Both the position numbers and the translations under genes were made by a program. The notes under the pieces were generated by a model that searched no databases, was not told the origin of the DNA, and saw only the letters and a program-made list of their open reading frames with translations. Below are positions 34,890 to 47,047 of a stretch of DNA of 64,000 nucleotides, piece after piece (the stretch's first letter is position 1; every line of letters begins with the position of its first letter). Location: assembly GCA_026874595.1 (NCBI GenBank), contig CM049315.1, positions 14,721,664 to 14,785,663 on the forward strand, given 5' to 3'. The stretch comes from Sipunculus nudus (lineage: Eukaryota > Annelida > Sipuncula > Golfingiida > Sipunculidae).

Positions 34890-37800
34890 AAGTAAAACAC
34901 AATAGAGGTGAGGACAGGGAGAGCGATAAAGGACTTACTCTTCAGAATCACTCAGACCTTTTAGGTTTTGGTCAATCATCAGAAGGGGTAAACGGAAATC
35001 TTATCTCCAAGTTTGAAAAGAATCATTAAACTTAACCAAAGAGCGACAGAGAAAAAGTAAATGTTTTGTTGTGGCCATGGACATAGAGGTATCGGTGACA
35101 AATAAGTATCGGCATGTAGTTATAATATATCATCTTCGGCTTATCGACACTGAACCTAAAGTGAAGTATCGGCGACAGATGTGATGCATGTGAATAGATA
35201 TTATTAATACATTATATTTAAATACTAAGATTATTATATTTCAATGGCAGTCACTGACCGGAAAGATATCTTTTGTATTCCAGGTTTGAAAAACAACGGC
35301 GCATAAGTCTTGGCTTGAAGTCCGATTGTCCCGTGCTCCTTGGAACGCCACTTGCACCGTTTTGTCTGGAGCTATCGGATCAATTTACTGTCTCCTAAAT
35401 CAAAACACTGGTCTCCTAGGGCCATCCGTCAGAGAAAATGAAGCTCTCTGGACAAGAACTGCTACGGCCCACATATCTTTCGGCTGTTCATTCTGTTTTA
35501 GAGGCACTTAAGTCCTCACCTATCATATCCGTTCTCGACACCCCGTCTGTCCCATACGTCCCGGCCACTTTGTAAAGAAAGACCGATGATGCACCGTCAT
35601 AAATATTCTTCATATTATTTATTACAGTAAATAGCACTTAATCCTGATAACTTTCTCGTAAATAATCTATTCCGAGACGAATATTTTTCATCAGAGCTTA
35701 TGTTTTCCTTCTAAGTATAATTAATATATTCTCAGAAAACAATTAGTGTCTCGATGTCTAGAAAGCTCTCATCTCGTCGCATTTGTTTGTCATAGTTTTT
35801 ATCTAAATGTGTTCAACCACTTAATGTCATGTCTACGTTATTTTCCATTTATTTAGCCACCATAATATATTTTTGGCAGATCTGCCTACCTAATTATTCA
35901 TGGTAATGTTTAGAACCTCAGAAAGTTTGACAGAATACCGTTTCTTTAAACAACCCTGCATGTTTTCCTTATATTTATGCGTCTTCTTGGGATCAATTTT
36001 ACACTGAGCAACGTACGGACATATATGAAGGGCATTTTTGTGAGACCCTACATAACACAAGACAAGATTCAACGATTGAAAAAAAACCTTCTGTTTTTTT
36101 TTTAAATGCAAGGTCAGAAAATATACATATAGTGGGTGTTATATATGCAGATATATAAAAATGCTCATCGTAACATTCTACAGATGATTATAAACGCTCA
36201 ACCCAAATATTTCAGGAGTTATTTGTTTGTTTCTAATTGAGTCGGTCCTTTAGGTTTAACATAACAGACAGTAAAGTATCCTGTAAGACACATGCATGGG
36301 CATTGACCTACTTCGGTCTTATGTTTCATTAAATATCAATGTATCACTTAATAGTAATGAAATAAACATTGAATTTATTAATCGGGCGGTCATAAGAACA
36401 TCTGATATTACAAACAGAGCGTCAAAGTATTATTTATAAAGGGTTAACCTTGATAAGTCAAATTGTTTAATGATTATGAGGATACTTCTGGTAATATTCA
36501 CCGAGTAATGCGGCACAGGTTGTTTGCTATATAAAATACAACGCGCTTTTCAGCTAGTACGTAAACTTCGGAGGTGCAGTTCTTTACTTGTTCTGCCTAT
36601 GCGATGATGGTGTGTGTGTGTGTGGTTGCAAGGTGCGGGACTCTTAATGGTGCGACAGCCTCTAAATGCAACCCTGGAAACAAACCTGTTCATGCAAACA
36701 TCCCTTATATGCCAACGTTACGATCACTTCGCATGGTTATTAGAAAGTCTGTTAACACATACATATCTGTTAATTGAACCTGGCGGTGGCCTTAGATGCA
36801 ACCTGCTAGACAATGATTTTCATTAGTCTAAAATATTAATGCACTAATGACTACTCGGGGCGTCTATACAGCAGACATAAGGGATCCTTTTTGGCCTTTT
36901 ATAACCTACAGTAGCTACACTTATTCCCCGATTAAGAAATCTCCTCCGAGGATGTCCAGACATCTGGCAGCAGAAGGACAACCAACCAGCACAAAGGTAT
37001 TTAACGAGTCTAGCTGTGTGTCTGTTTGGGTTAATACTATCGTTATTTGGGTGTTTTGTGGTAGGTACGGAGTATATATCAACACAGTAAAAAAAACACC
37101 GTTAAGATGATTAAAAATGACCATATTTTGAATACAGACTAGCTGGTTGGGCAAAGCCTTTACAATTTGACGGTGTCCGATGATGTCCGGTAAGAAGGAT
37201 TTGTCGACCAGCAAAACAGACGTAAAACATGACTCGCATTAATATTTAATTAAGTGATGCTAACCTGGGAGTACCAAGGGTAGTATCTAAATAAAAATAG
37301 CGAAGTCATGATATCTGATTTAACCTGCGATATAAGGTTTCCTTAAACTCAGATTCAGGTGTCAAATGTCTAAGCATTATAATTCTTGTGAAAAGTGATG
37401 TTAACCTTCAGCTGGTGGATAGTGGACGGCACAACAATATACGTTGGGACGTGCCATGGTTGCTGTATAATACAAGCACGTTTCGTCATCTTAGTCCTTT
37501 TAAAAACGGCAGCCCCTTTCGAACAGAAATGTAGTGAGAAAGATATTGCCTAACAGGAAAAGTAAACATTATAGTGAAAGTGCCTGCGTATATATACACT
37601 AATTCTTGTGTAATAAATCACCCCACATAATGAGATTAAGGAAGATTATAATTTATACATTCAGATTGTATTTATGGTATCGATTCCTAGTAGGAGGCAT
37701 TCTACCAAGATCCTTCAATAAATCGACCCAGTCAACCCGGACATACTTTATTATCGCGGCCATAGAGACACGACTAGCCATGCACACAGATTAGGCCGAT

Positions 37801-39175
37801 ATGGCCTACTTTGATATCATACATAACACTGCATTACCTGCCCATACTAATGCAATTCGCTGTACACAAGCAGAAATTCTACTCCGAGTTGGGCATTAAC
37901 AAAAGAAAATATTTAAATGAACAGACAAATGAATCACAATACAGTCAATCATGGACGCCAGGGGAAAATCCTTATCAAGAATGTTAACTATACTTTTGAT
38001 ATGACTCCTGCCAGGAAACTGAGGTGGTCTTTAGAAAATATTTAATCGTCAGACGGGCACAAGTATTTACGCATGTAAATACATTGAACCTCATTTTGCT
38101 ATACAAATCCAAAATCGTCTTTTAGTTTATTTCATATGAGTAGAATATAACAATGTAACTTCAACGTTGGGTTTCAGAACTGAAATAAAATGGGTTCGAA
38201 TCCCTTTTGAGTCACTAAGATGGCAACTAGCAGTATCAAAAGAAACCAATATACAGCTGGATATATAGATTTATTAAATATTATAAATTTATTGTTAAAA
38301 CGCTCCAACTTCAGCCTTATCCTACTTTGAATGGCCAGACAAGACAACGGAATCTTGAATCTCACGATTATATTTAATTACATGTTGGCCTCTCAAAGTC
38401 TCTATGATCCACATCAGGCACTGTTCACATTGTTTTTCTTTAAAACTTAAATGGTGACAGCCACGGATGCGGCAAGAGAAAAAAAGTAAGTATAAACTGC
38501 ATTAAAAACAAGTAACTCCCTGTGTTTTGAAATATCATGCAGCCAATAATTAGCTCCGCAACAGGGAATTAGAATAGTTTTATCGCTCGAGTGACTATCC
38601 ATAGGTCCGAAACGTGCAATGACTGGCCAATTACGAATAAATTGTATTCACGGAATTGTACCAAAGGCTCTCTATAGGCCACGCATTGGTGAATTTTACG
38701 TTGGTTTAACTCTCCATTCTTCAAGGTCCATTCACTTTCCTCTGGATGTGTCACGTCCAGATACAAGCTGTTTAAACAGCACGAAACCTTCATGGATAGT
38801 ACAGCGGAGCTTCTCTTGACGATTGTGATATCTGCCACCATGGCATAGCCCCTGTACCAGCGTGTGATCAGGCTAATGAACAGGATTTCATTCCCTATTA
38901 CCGGGTTTTAGTTAGTAAGGTGCCCCGTTGCACGCAATGAAAATCTGTTATTTATTTTACTTGTACTGATTCCTCTAACTTCCTTTTCGTTAGGTGAATA
39001 TCCTGTGGACCTTAGTTTCATTTGCTGCTCGTTTCTTTATCTGCAGGGAAGCTTACAATCATCTGCAGTATCTATTTATGTTTTTCTAGTTTATATGTGC
39101 GTATATTTAAAGCTTATTTCAACCTGATTACAGTCTTTCACTCGCTCTTTTTGTCTTTCCTTCTTTCATTATTGC
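34890..39175. other. Unassigned DNA
   Basis: No gene or mobile element is recognised. A TG tract lies at 36610-36623. A box-B-like GGTTCGAATCC at 38193-38203 lacks a partner box A. Frames under 100 codons show no domain. Confidence 0.5.
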
Positions 39176-40777
39176 TTGCCGGAAATCTTCGATTTTCGCA
39201 AGCTGGTTGGTCAGTCGCGGATGTCTGTCTGTTTGTCTGTTTGTCTGTCATCTCTCTACAGGTCTCAATTTTGCACCAATCACTTTCAAACTTACACACT
39301 TTATAGATAATCAAAAATGCAAGAAGCCTATTGTCATGATATTCGAAAATAAGGGGCCTTATTTGTCTAACTTTGGCAGTTTTACAGCTAGAGAGGTCTA
39401 GTTTTTTTGCATCAGGTAGCATTTAACAAGTACTGCAAGGTTTTATTAAAGGTCTCGCGATATCTCGTATAATATCTCGTCAAACGAGATATTTCGAGAT
39501 TTCAGTAATCTTGCCCTGGAGGTTACAGTTTTGCAGGAATCTTTTTGAAATTGACATAGCGTAAGTCCTACACTATTATCTCGAAACAGTTTTTCCATTT
39601 TTTTAATGCAGCCGCTACGTGGCGCTGTATGCAAACCTCCCCAACATATCATGTTTTGGCGATATCTCCAAAACTGTGAGCCTCAATTACATAAACTATA
39701 GCTTATTTTCTTCCTCTTAGTCTTTTCTAAATCCTGGTGGAGTCATTTTGACTCAATCTTGAGTCACTTTGTCAGTGTGTCCGTCTGTTTCTCAGTTTTC
39801 ATCAAACTCGCCTGCTTACCGGTTATGACGTCTCACATATAGCATTCTACAGCTCACAGTTTTGAAAGAATCCTTTTAAAACTATTACATCTTATGTCTT
39901 ACACTAATATCTCGAAACGGATTTTTCCTTTTCCAGAATTGGCCGCTAGGGGGCGGTGCACTCAAACTTGCACAACATATCATTTTTTGGCCATATCTCC
40001 AAAACTATAAACCTCATTTACAAAAACTATAGCTTATTTTCTTCCTCTGGGTCTTTTCAAAAACCTGGTGTATTCATTTGGTCTCAATCTTGAGGCACTT
40101 TGTCTGTGTGTCCGTCTGTTTCTCAGTTGTCCTCAAATTCGCCTGCTTGCCGGTTCTTGCGTCTCACATATAGCATTCTACAGGCCACAGTTTTGAAAGA
40201 ATCCTTTTAAAACTATTACATCTTATGTCTTACACTAAAATCTCGAAACGAATTTTTCATTTTCCAGATAAGGCCGCTAGGGGGCGGTGCACTCAAACTT
40301 CCACAACATATCATTTTTTGGCCATATCTCCAAAAGTATAAACCTCATTTACATAAACTATAGCTTATTATCTTCCTCTGAGGTTTCTCCATCACATGAT
40401 TAAGTCAACTGGTCTCAATCTTGGGTCAGTTTGTCAGTATGTTTGTTTGTTTGTCATTTGTACTCAATTTCGCCTGCTTCCAGGTGCTTGCGTCTCACAT
40501 GTAGCATTCTACTGGACAGTTTTGAAGGAATCGTTTTGTGAATTACACTTGTCTTATATCATGATGATATCTGGAAGTCCTATGTTTATTATTGAAATAA
40601 GTCAAAAGTCAAGGACAAGGTGATCAAAATATATCAAAATCTTATTTTCTTTAGAACTTTGTTAATATTGGTTCTTTCTTCACAAACTATGGATTATTTT
40701 CTTTCACTTTTATACTGCTCGTTCATCTGACTAACTTTACATCATTTCCGGCAAATGCGTGACCTCAGGTCATCTAG
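39176..40777 (+). mobile_element. Array element D (Helitron-like end, 331-bp units)
   Basis: TTGCCGGAAAT at 39176-39186 is repeated inverted at 40744-40754. The core has tandem units with period 331 bp, anchored by GCCGCTAGGGGGCGG at about 39610 (diverged), 39941 and 40272; each unit also holds GTCTGTTTCTCAG-, ATCTCGAAACG- and CATATCTCCAAAACT-type segments. A (TGTC/TGTT)n tract lies at 39223-39250. The 3' end is TGACCTCAGGTCA (40760-40772), then T, then CTAG followed by T, recalling the hairpin-CTRR-T end of Helitrons, although the spacing is shorter than canonical. There is no coding capacity. The 5' boundary is uncertain. Confidence 0.55.
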
Positions 40778-43090
40778 TTTATTTATTTTTTGTTTGTTGC
40801 AGGAAAAATAACATTGATTTTTGTTTGTTGCAGGAAAGCAATTTTTGCCCTGCCAAAGTTTAACGTTTATATAATAAGATCTTTTACAATTAGTTAAAGG
40901 CACCTACTTGTACTGGGTATTTTGGTTTAATTCAAACACAAAAAAATCACAAAGAAAGGAGCTTCCTGAGAGTTTCCTCTGCCTTATGACTAAAACCTGT
41001 AGTCTTGTGGCTAAAACCTGCAATGTTGGTTTATTTGACCAAAAACACAGCAAACTAATATAAGGAGTAGTGTGCATGCGTGGAGTGACCAGTGACACCT
41101 CGTCCGGATGCGGGAGATTTTACCATGCTACAATTACGACCAATTATGCAACCAATTATCAATACAAACACATAATGTCCGATTTAGGAGTGTACTGAGA
41201 AAACTCTTTTCGCTTGTTATCATTAGATAAGCCTTGACTGAAATATACCGTGCTTTTTGCATAAAATCCGGAATACAGTGAGGATAATATTAAAATATGA
41301 ACATATTTAATAAATTGTAATCCACAAAATGTTGATCCTGTTTATCTGTTTGTTTTAATTTTGTTTTGTTTTGTTTTTTACTCAGACTTTATATTTGGAA
41401 TGGTGGGCGAATCGTCAGAATCTCATTTTTTTAAGCATCTCATCCTGTAATTATACAAGACAGAAAGACACACATTTTTTCTCCCTCTCATAAAAATCTG
41501 TCAAAGATCCAGTGGTTTTTTTTACATGCAGCGCATATAATAAGTATTCCTTTCCTTAACGCATGAAAATCCAATAATATTAGTTGAAAGCATTTTTATA
41601 TCAAACCCGAGTCGTACACTAGGGAAAGGAAATGCAATCCGCTTGGACCAGCAATGCTTTAAACTATGTCTTATAGCCAAAAGATACATCAGTTGAAGGT
41701 ATTTTCTTTCATGATAAAGATCCGCAAAGTTTTAAAGTTTGTAGGATTTCTTTCTGCATTTACTCTATCTTTTTAACTTTTAGCTTTTACGTTCCGCCGT
41801 CATGTCACATATAACAGGAAGCGAATGGATTTTGTGGCAGGACCAATCTCACCAGAAATTTTATAGCTTCTATAATTTTTCAAGCTGGCTGGAGACTTGC
41901 TTGTATTTACGATAAAACACTGCTTATTGAAGAAATTGATTTCCTTAATAGAGAGAGAGCTAGCATTACGGCAAGCCAAGGCTGGAGAGGTATTCTATCA
42001 ACGATGTCCCATTAAGATCAAATAGGAGTCGTAGCCTCTCTTTAGGAAGCCAGGCTATCTTACCTTGTGGAATACAAATTATAGAGACCCCCTAAAATTG
42101 GATATGTATCATCGAATGTTGGACTAGTCCATATTTTTAGCAACTTTGGTCTTTTGGTAAAGCAAAATCATGAAATAAGCTTTTTATATTGTGTTTCTTC
42201 CGAATTACCACTTATCCCCTGAAAGGCTTTTTTCAGACTCCCGGCTTCACGTGTGATCAAAATCACTGAGGCTGCCAACAGATCATGTGGACCATACGGA
42301 TGATTTATCGGTAATAGGCAAACCAGAAGACGTCTACCTGCATCTCAAATTCCCTCCTTTCTATGCATTTGCTAATTAACGTCGGTTACAATTTAAATAT
42401 ACATAGGTCCGACAGACAGCTGAACGACTTGGGACCATGCTCTGAGATTGCTACCGTCCTGCTTGTCTGCCGGTACGACCGACTAATGGGGCTGTTTAAT
42501 TTCTTCGCGGCGAGTTTCCTCACCTTAGGGTATGGTGCTCGCAAAAAGAGATTAGTTAATCGTTCTACAGTGATATTTCTTGACTTGGCTACTCTATTTT
42601 ATACATTTCCGGAAAGTTTATAGCGCGAAAAAATGTATTTAAAGTCTTCTGCTTAGTGTATAATTCCCTGACTATTACCAGTAAACATGCCTTCATGGAT
42701 AATTCAGGGACACAAAAAGGACTTGCTGAGTAACAGAGTTGGGTGACGTCAAATTCGCAATCTTAATAATAAATGAGGCCTCTACCCATGCAGGGTAAAT
42801 AACAAAAATGTAATTAAAAAATCTAGACAGGAGACAGCTTCAAAAGACTACTTACAAATTACTGCATAATATATCTGTTTTAAATTGGAAGTAATTATTC
42901 CACACAGACAAACGTAAGAAGCAGGAATTCAAGACACCTTTGCCCGATTTCTACTTGACTGAAGAACTATATTGAATCGCCCGATTTTTAAAACACATGA
43001 ATATAAACTTATCTCTATATAGGATTTCTTTCGGCTAGTGTTCTTGAACCGCCTCAATATTTCCCAAAATCTGTCTGTCTGTCTGTCTCT
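40778..43090. other. Unassigned DNA
   Basis: A 19-bp direct repeat (TTTTTGTTTGTTGCAGGAAA type) occurs at about 40787 and 40819. 42300-42620 is more complex and includes ATGCATTTGCTAATTA near 42363, a POU/homeodomain-like run; its 86-codon frame is not recognised. Confidence 0.45.
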
Positions 43091-43108
43091 CTTTCTATCT
43101 ATCTATCT

Positions 43109-43168
<60 letters not shown>
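43071..43168. repeat. (TGTC)n-(TCTA)n-(AT)n compound microsatellite
   Basis: Short TGTC and TCTA runs lead into about 55 bp of AT that ends exactly where the inverted repeat begins. Confidence 0.95.
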
Positions 43169-43170
<2 letters not shown>

Positions 43171-43326
43171 CTCTGAAGAAAAACAACACTGTTTATTCAC
43201 AACAGTGTGTTTCACGGGATGCGACCCGATCATCAGGTGAATGTGGTTAGAAACTAATGATGATCGGGTCGCATTCCGTGAAACAGACTGTTGTGAATTA
43301 ACAGTGTTGTTTTTCTTCAGAGTTAT
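43167..43326. repeat. 69-bp inverted repeat, 22-nt loop
   Basis: Left arm 43167-43235 (ATAACTCTGAAGAAAAACAA...) and right arm 43258-43326 match as inverted copies with about three differences; the loop is 43236-43257. Each arm contains TGATGATCGGGTCGCAT plus CCGTGAAAC, itself able to fold (CGGG with CCCG or TCCG), and ACTGTT/AACAGT. One of the three differences (CCCG to TCCG) keeps pairing as a wobble. Origin unknown: it may be a palindromic MITE or a head-to-head pair of retroelement 3' ends. Confidence 0.8.
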
Positions 43327-43410
43327 ACCGCTCTGGCCTAGTCTGTAGGCCATAGAGCACTTTACATCGGAGGGTAACACTACCTTCTATATATATATAT
43401 ATATATTGCT

Positions 43411-43955
43411 ACGAAGACAAATTGCTCCGTAACACACCCCATCTTAAGAGCGTTCTGCTATCAGAACAAGACAAATTATCCCAGGAGTCACACCTTGGTG
43501 AGCTTATTCCCTGGGCCACAAAGTTAACAGTCACGTTAGATGAGCCCCCATTTTGTTACGAAGACAAATTTTTGAGGGGAAAAATCCTGGGCCGATCCGG
43601 GAGTCGAACCCAGGTCGGTGGCGTATATGTCCGGCGCACCAACCGCTTCGCTAGCAAAGCAAGCTTCATTAGCGAGACAGTTCGGTCCGCTTTTTTTTAT
43701 GTCACCCCGTAACACACCCCCTCTAAAGAGCAAGACTAATTATCCCAGAGTCACACTTTGGTGAGCTTATTTCCTGGGCCACAAAGATTACCGTCATCCC
43801 GGACGATACGAAGACAAATTTTTCAGGGGAAAACATTGGGCCGATTCGGGATTCGAACCCATGTCGGTGGCGCACAAGTCCGGCATACCAACCGCTTCGC
43901 TAGCAAAGCAAGCTTCACTAGCGAGACAGTTCGGTCCGCTTTTGTGCCATCCCGT

Positions 43956-43960
<5 letters not shown>
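43411..43960 (-). mobile_element. Tandem tRNA-derived SINE-like units between AT tracts
   Basis: Three units share ACGAAGACAAATTTTT starts at 43411, 43558 and 43808 (full period 250 bp; the first lacks about 105 bp). Units 2 and 3 carry, on the minus strand, a box A (TAGCGAAGCGG, 43653-43643 in unit 2) and a box B (GGTTCGACTCC or GGTTCGAATCC, near 43608 and 43858), 32 bp apart, as in a tRNA. Regions 43595-43665 and 43845-43915 are therefore tRNA-like. They lack clean cloverleaf stems, so they are SINE heads and not tRNA genes. The block is bounded by (AT)n at 43390-43407 and from 43961. Confidence 0.6.
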
Positions 43961-44039
<79 letters not shown>

Positions 44040-44046
44040 TTATATT
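43961..44046. repeat. (AT)n then (TATATT)n microsatellite
   Basis: About 65 bp of AT followed by four TTTATA units. Confidence 0.95.
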
Positions 44047-44049
44047 TAC

Positions 44050-45831
44050 ATAGCCTAGAAATACATGGCTCGGATGGGCACAGGTCATAGTTCATCGTAA
44101 AGAAAATTTCCCGTTTTATAACCAAGACCAAATTCATGATACTTTAAAAAAATAAAAACATAACATGATTTTCTTGGTTGAACCAAGAAGAGATTGTTTG
44201 TCTTTCCCATGGAAATATAGAAAATTTAAGCGTGTCCTCGTATAATTCAACGGACTTAAGGATGTATATTCTTTTAGTCTCAAATAATTCAATAATGCTG
44301 GTTGGTGAGGTATGTGTAGTAAGGCAATTGGGCAAGTAACGTAAATAATATTATCCCAGTACGCCCCGATGGAACGACATTGGCCAAATAATTTTGCGAA
44401 GGCAAGGAACCCGCCCACATCTCGCTCTTTCTGCCCGCAAGAATAAGAATCTATGCTTGTTCATCTGTTATGCCACAAGCGTTAATTTGTTTAGAGGCAT
44501 AGACTGTCTTCGGCTAAAAATATTGATTCACATGAGACTGCTACTGTTACAAATAACTTGTTAATGTAACATCCATTCCCATGGATAATAAATAAGGTTA
44601 GTGCTGTGTTTTATTGTCCAGAGAACACAATTATAAAAATTAGTAATCCAGGCACGTCAATTCCGAAAGGAACCAGCAAAATACCTGTCACTTTTACGGC
44701 GATGCTTCTGTTGAACCATTGTTTTTTTTGGTAGGTAAAATTAATGTCAGCCCAAAACCAGTTGTCATATAAATGTTAAAGATAAAGAAATATTTAGCTC
44801 TTGGTTAAATACGAATACCAAATACACGGACAAATGCAAAAAAAAATGGAGAGATTCAGGAACCTCCCGTACCAATTAAGAGAACTAGAAGCAAAACCGA
44901 AGATACAAGATACAATAAAATGAGGGGCGTGTTCAGGGGATAAAACATGCGTGGATTACGAGTGAGTGTAAGGACACGCAAAAAAAGACAATAATAATGG
45001 TACCATATGTGTATAACCGATAAAATATGATTTACGTCTACATTAATGACGTAATAAAGGTAACTTAGGTCCGCCTGTAGCGATGACACAGTGGGCACGC
45101 TAATGTAAAGAAACAATGACGATCTCAATAAGCCTACGGCAATGACTCCCAAAGTTATGAACCTCATTAGACAATATTATTAATCGATGGAATGTCTATA
45201 AGCCGGGCTGCGTTTTTATCAGGGGGATAAATGAATGTTTAACCCTTTACTGTTTACAAGCCACTAAAGAGCACTCAAAATGGGCAACTAGAATGCCATG
45301 ATATGTAAAGATTCTTTCAGGACAAAAATATTGCATATTATTTCTAAGTTTCAATGATTTTCAATAATCTTCAGCAAACCCTCTTAGTGGGAACTGTTGA
45401 AAATTTGATAAAGATACAAAAAAAGCTTGAAAAGATATGGCTGTTAGTGTAAATATAAATAGTGTCAGAATTTGTCAGAAATCTAAAATAAATGTAAACA
45501 GTAAAGGGTTAATTATGTTTCACTGGGAACATTACTGCAAGCCGTTACTGTGGACTTTACGATTACCAGATTATGCGAGTCACTTTTTTAACTTTGTTTT
45601 GGTGGCGATGGTAAAAACGAGTATACGAAAATTACCAAAAGGGATCATTTGAATTTGTTCCGTAACTCTTTTTATCTACTGGCGCTTTCTTAAAACTTTA
45701 AATTGTTGCTCCGTAATGCGTAAATAACTGTAATAACGGTATGTATTAAATGGAACGGCACCAACTGGTACATAAGTCACAGTCACGTGACCTTGATCGT
45801 TGTAAGGAGAACACGAGTACTGAAGGTTACG
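44050..45831. other. Unassigned DNA
   Basis: No gene or repeat is recognised. The 103-codon minus frame at 44856-45167 is hydrophobic but lacks any recognised domain or splice context. Confidence 0.5.
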
Positions 45832-45833
45832 TA

Positions 45834-46218
45834 AAGTCGGCCTCATATATCTGACGATTTTTCTGGTTGGAAAAATCAGTAGGATCGACAGATGAGAGGG
45901 TACTGCAGGCCGGATTTTTTAATGCGACAGGAAAATCGGCTGCAGAAATCCTTGACAATGTCGAGGATTTTTCGAAAATTCGGTAAATGTGATGACGGTA
46001 CAAAAAAATGGCCGATTTATATCTTTCGTTCTTCATTTAATGACAACAATAGCAATCCAAAGGAGGAAACAAAAGTAACCAAACTGGTCGGAAAAATCTG
46101 GTGATGTGCAGGCGAAACCGGCAAATATGCGGGCACTCGTCAGACGGCCAGACTAGTAGATTTTCCCGGCTGCTTATTAAAATCGGAGGGGAAAAATCGG
46201 TAGATGGGAGACCGGCTT
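45834..46218. mobile_element. MITE with about 30-bp TIRs and TA flanks
   Basis: The left end AAGTCGGCCTCATATATCTG and the inverse of the right end AAGCCGGTCTCCCATCTACC share the pattern AAGYCGGYCTC, then ATCT, then CGATTTTTC. Both ends are flanked by TA (45832-45833 and 46219-46220), as expected for Tc1/mariner-type insertion. The 385-bp interior has no coding frame and repeats GGAAAAATC-GTAG near both ends. TIR identity is moderate, so it is not recent. Confidence 0.55.
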
Positions 46219-46748
46219 TAGTTATTATTCAAGTAAAAATTGATGTTTCTAGTACGCGTGTTTGCTTATATATTAAACCACATATGTGAATTTACTAAGG
46301 TTAATTTTAGTAATCCATAAATTTGGTTAATAACGAAAAAGAATTATGGTTACGATTTCGTGGTATGATCCCGAACTTGATCACCTATTTTTGTACCTAT
46401 TACTAAAGGCGATTTACTGTCTTATACATGCAACTCATTATCAGTACTAAAGACAACAGTTATAAATCTGTCAAATTGTAATCGAGTTCTCGAGTACTAG
46501 TTGGGTAACATGTATCTGGTACTCGATTCAAAACTTTGCTAGACGTTTCAGTCTCGTTGACCAAACAAAGTTAGGCATTTATTCGCCTCTTACGGGACAA
46601 TAACTGAGAATTAACCAAGTGAAACCAGCAACTGGTCTAATATACACATGCCCAAAGCGCATAAACATTGTACATGCCTTTTGCAGCGACTAACTATAAA
46701 ATGAGGACAAATAAAACCAAATAAGTATGAATAAAGATATGATAACCT

Positions 46749-47047
46749 GGGCCCAATTTCAGTGTAAATGCGTATGGCTTAAGTCAAATTTTACCGAAAC
46801 GTCCCCCAAGTTGGCTGACGTAAGGCTGCGAGATAAGTCAGTTTCAGTAAACGCGATATAGCTAAGTCAGTCTTTAGCTAAGTGAAAATCCCCTTTGCAC
46901 AGAGTTTAAAAGCCTCCTCTGTGCAGGCTTAGCATTTCAGCCTGCCAGGTGACTTAAGTCACTAACGTTATTTTTATTAACGTTATTTTTGACCTAAGTA
47001 AAAAACGCAGAATAAAAGGTTTAAGTCAGTTTACTGAAACTGTGCCC
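46749..47047. mobile_element. MITE-like element with subterminal TAAGTCA motifs
   Basis: The left end GGGCCCAATTTCAGTGTAAA and the inverse of the right end GGGCACAGTTTCAGTAAAC form imperfect TIRs. Inside, TAAGTCA or TAAGT motifs recur at about 46778, 46833, 46863, 46880, 46953, 46995 and 47025, and one sits in the palindrome GTGACTTAAGTCAC (about 46948-46961). Clustered subterminal motifs are typical of transposase binding sites. No clear target duplication was seen. It is about 300 bp and non-coding. Confidence 0.5.

Noticed and set aside
38193-38203. Box-B-like GGTTCGAATCC suggesting a tRNA
   Set aside because: No box A at the right distance upstream, and no acceptor or anticodon stems.
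43167-43326. Hammerhead-ribozyme-like pattern (CTGATGA, stem, GAAAC, ACTGTT/AACAGT stem)
   Set aside because: The core and two stems can be drawn on the minus strand of the left arm, but no stem I forms between the flanks, and the right arm lacks the first C. Kept only as an inverted repeat.
43595-43915. Two tRNA genes on the minus strand
   Set aside because: Boxes A and B are good, but the stems do not close cleanly and both lie inside tandem repeat units; called SINE heads.
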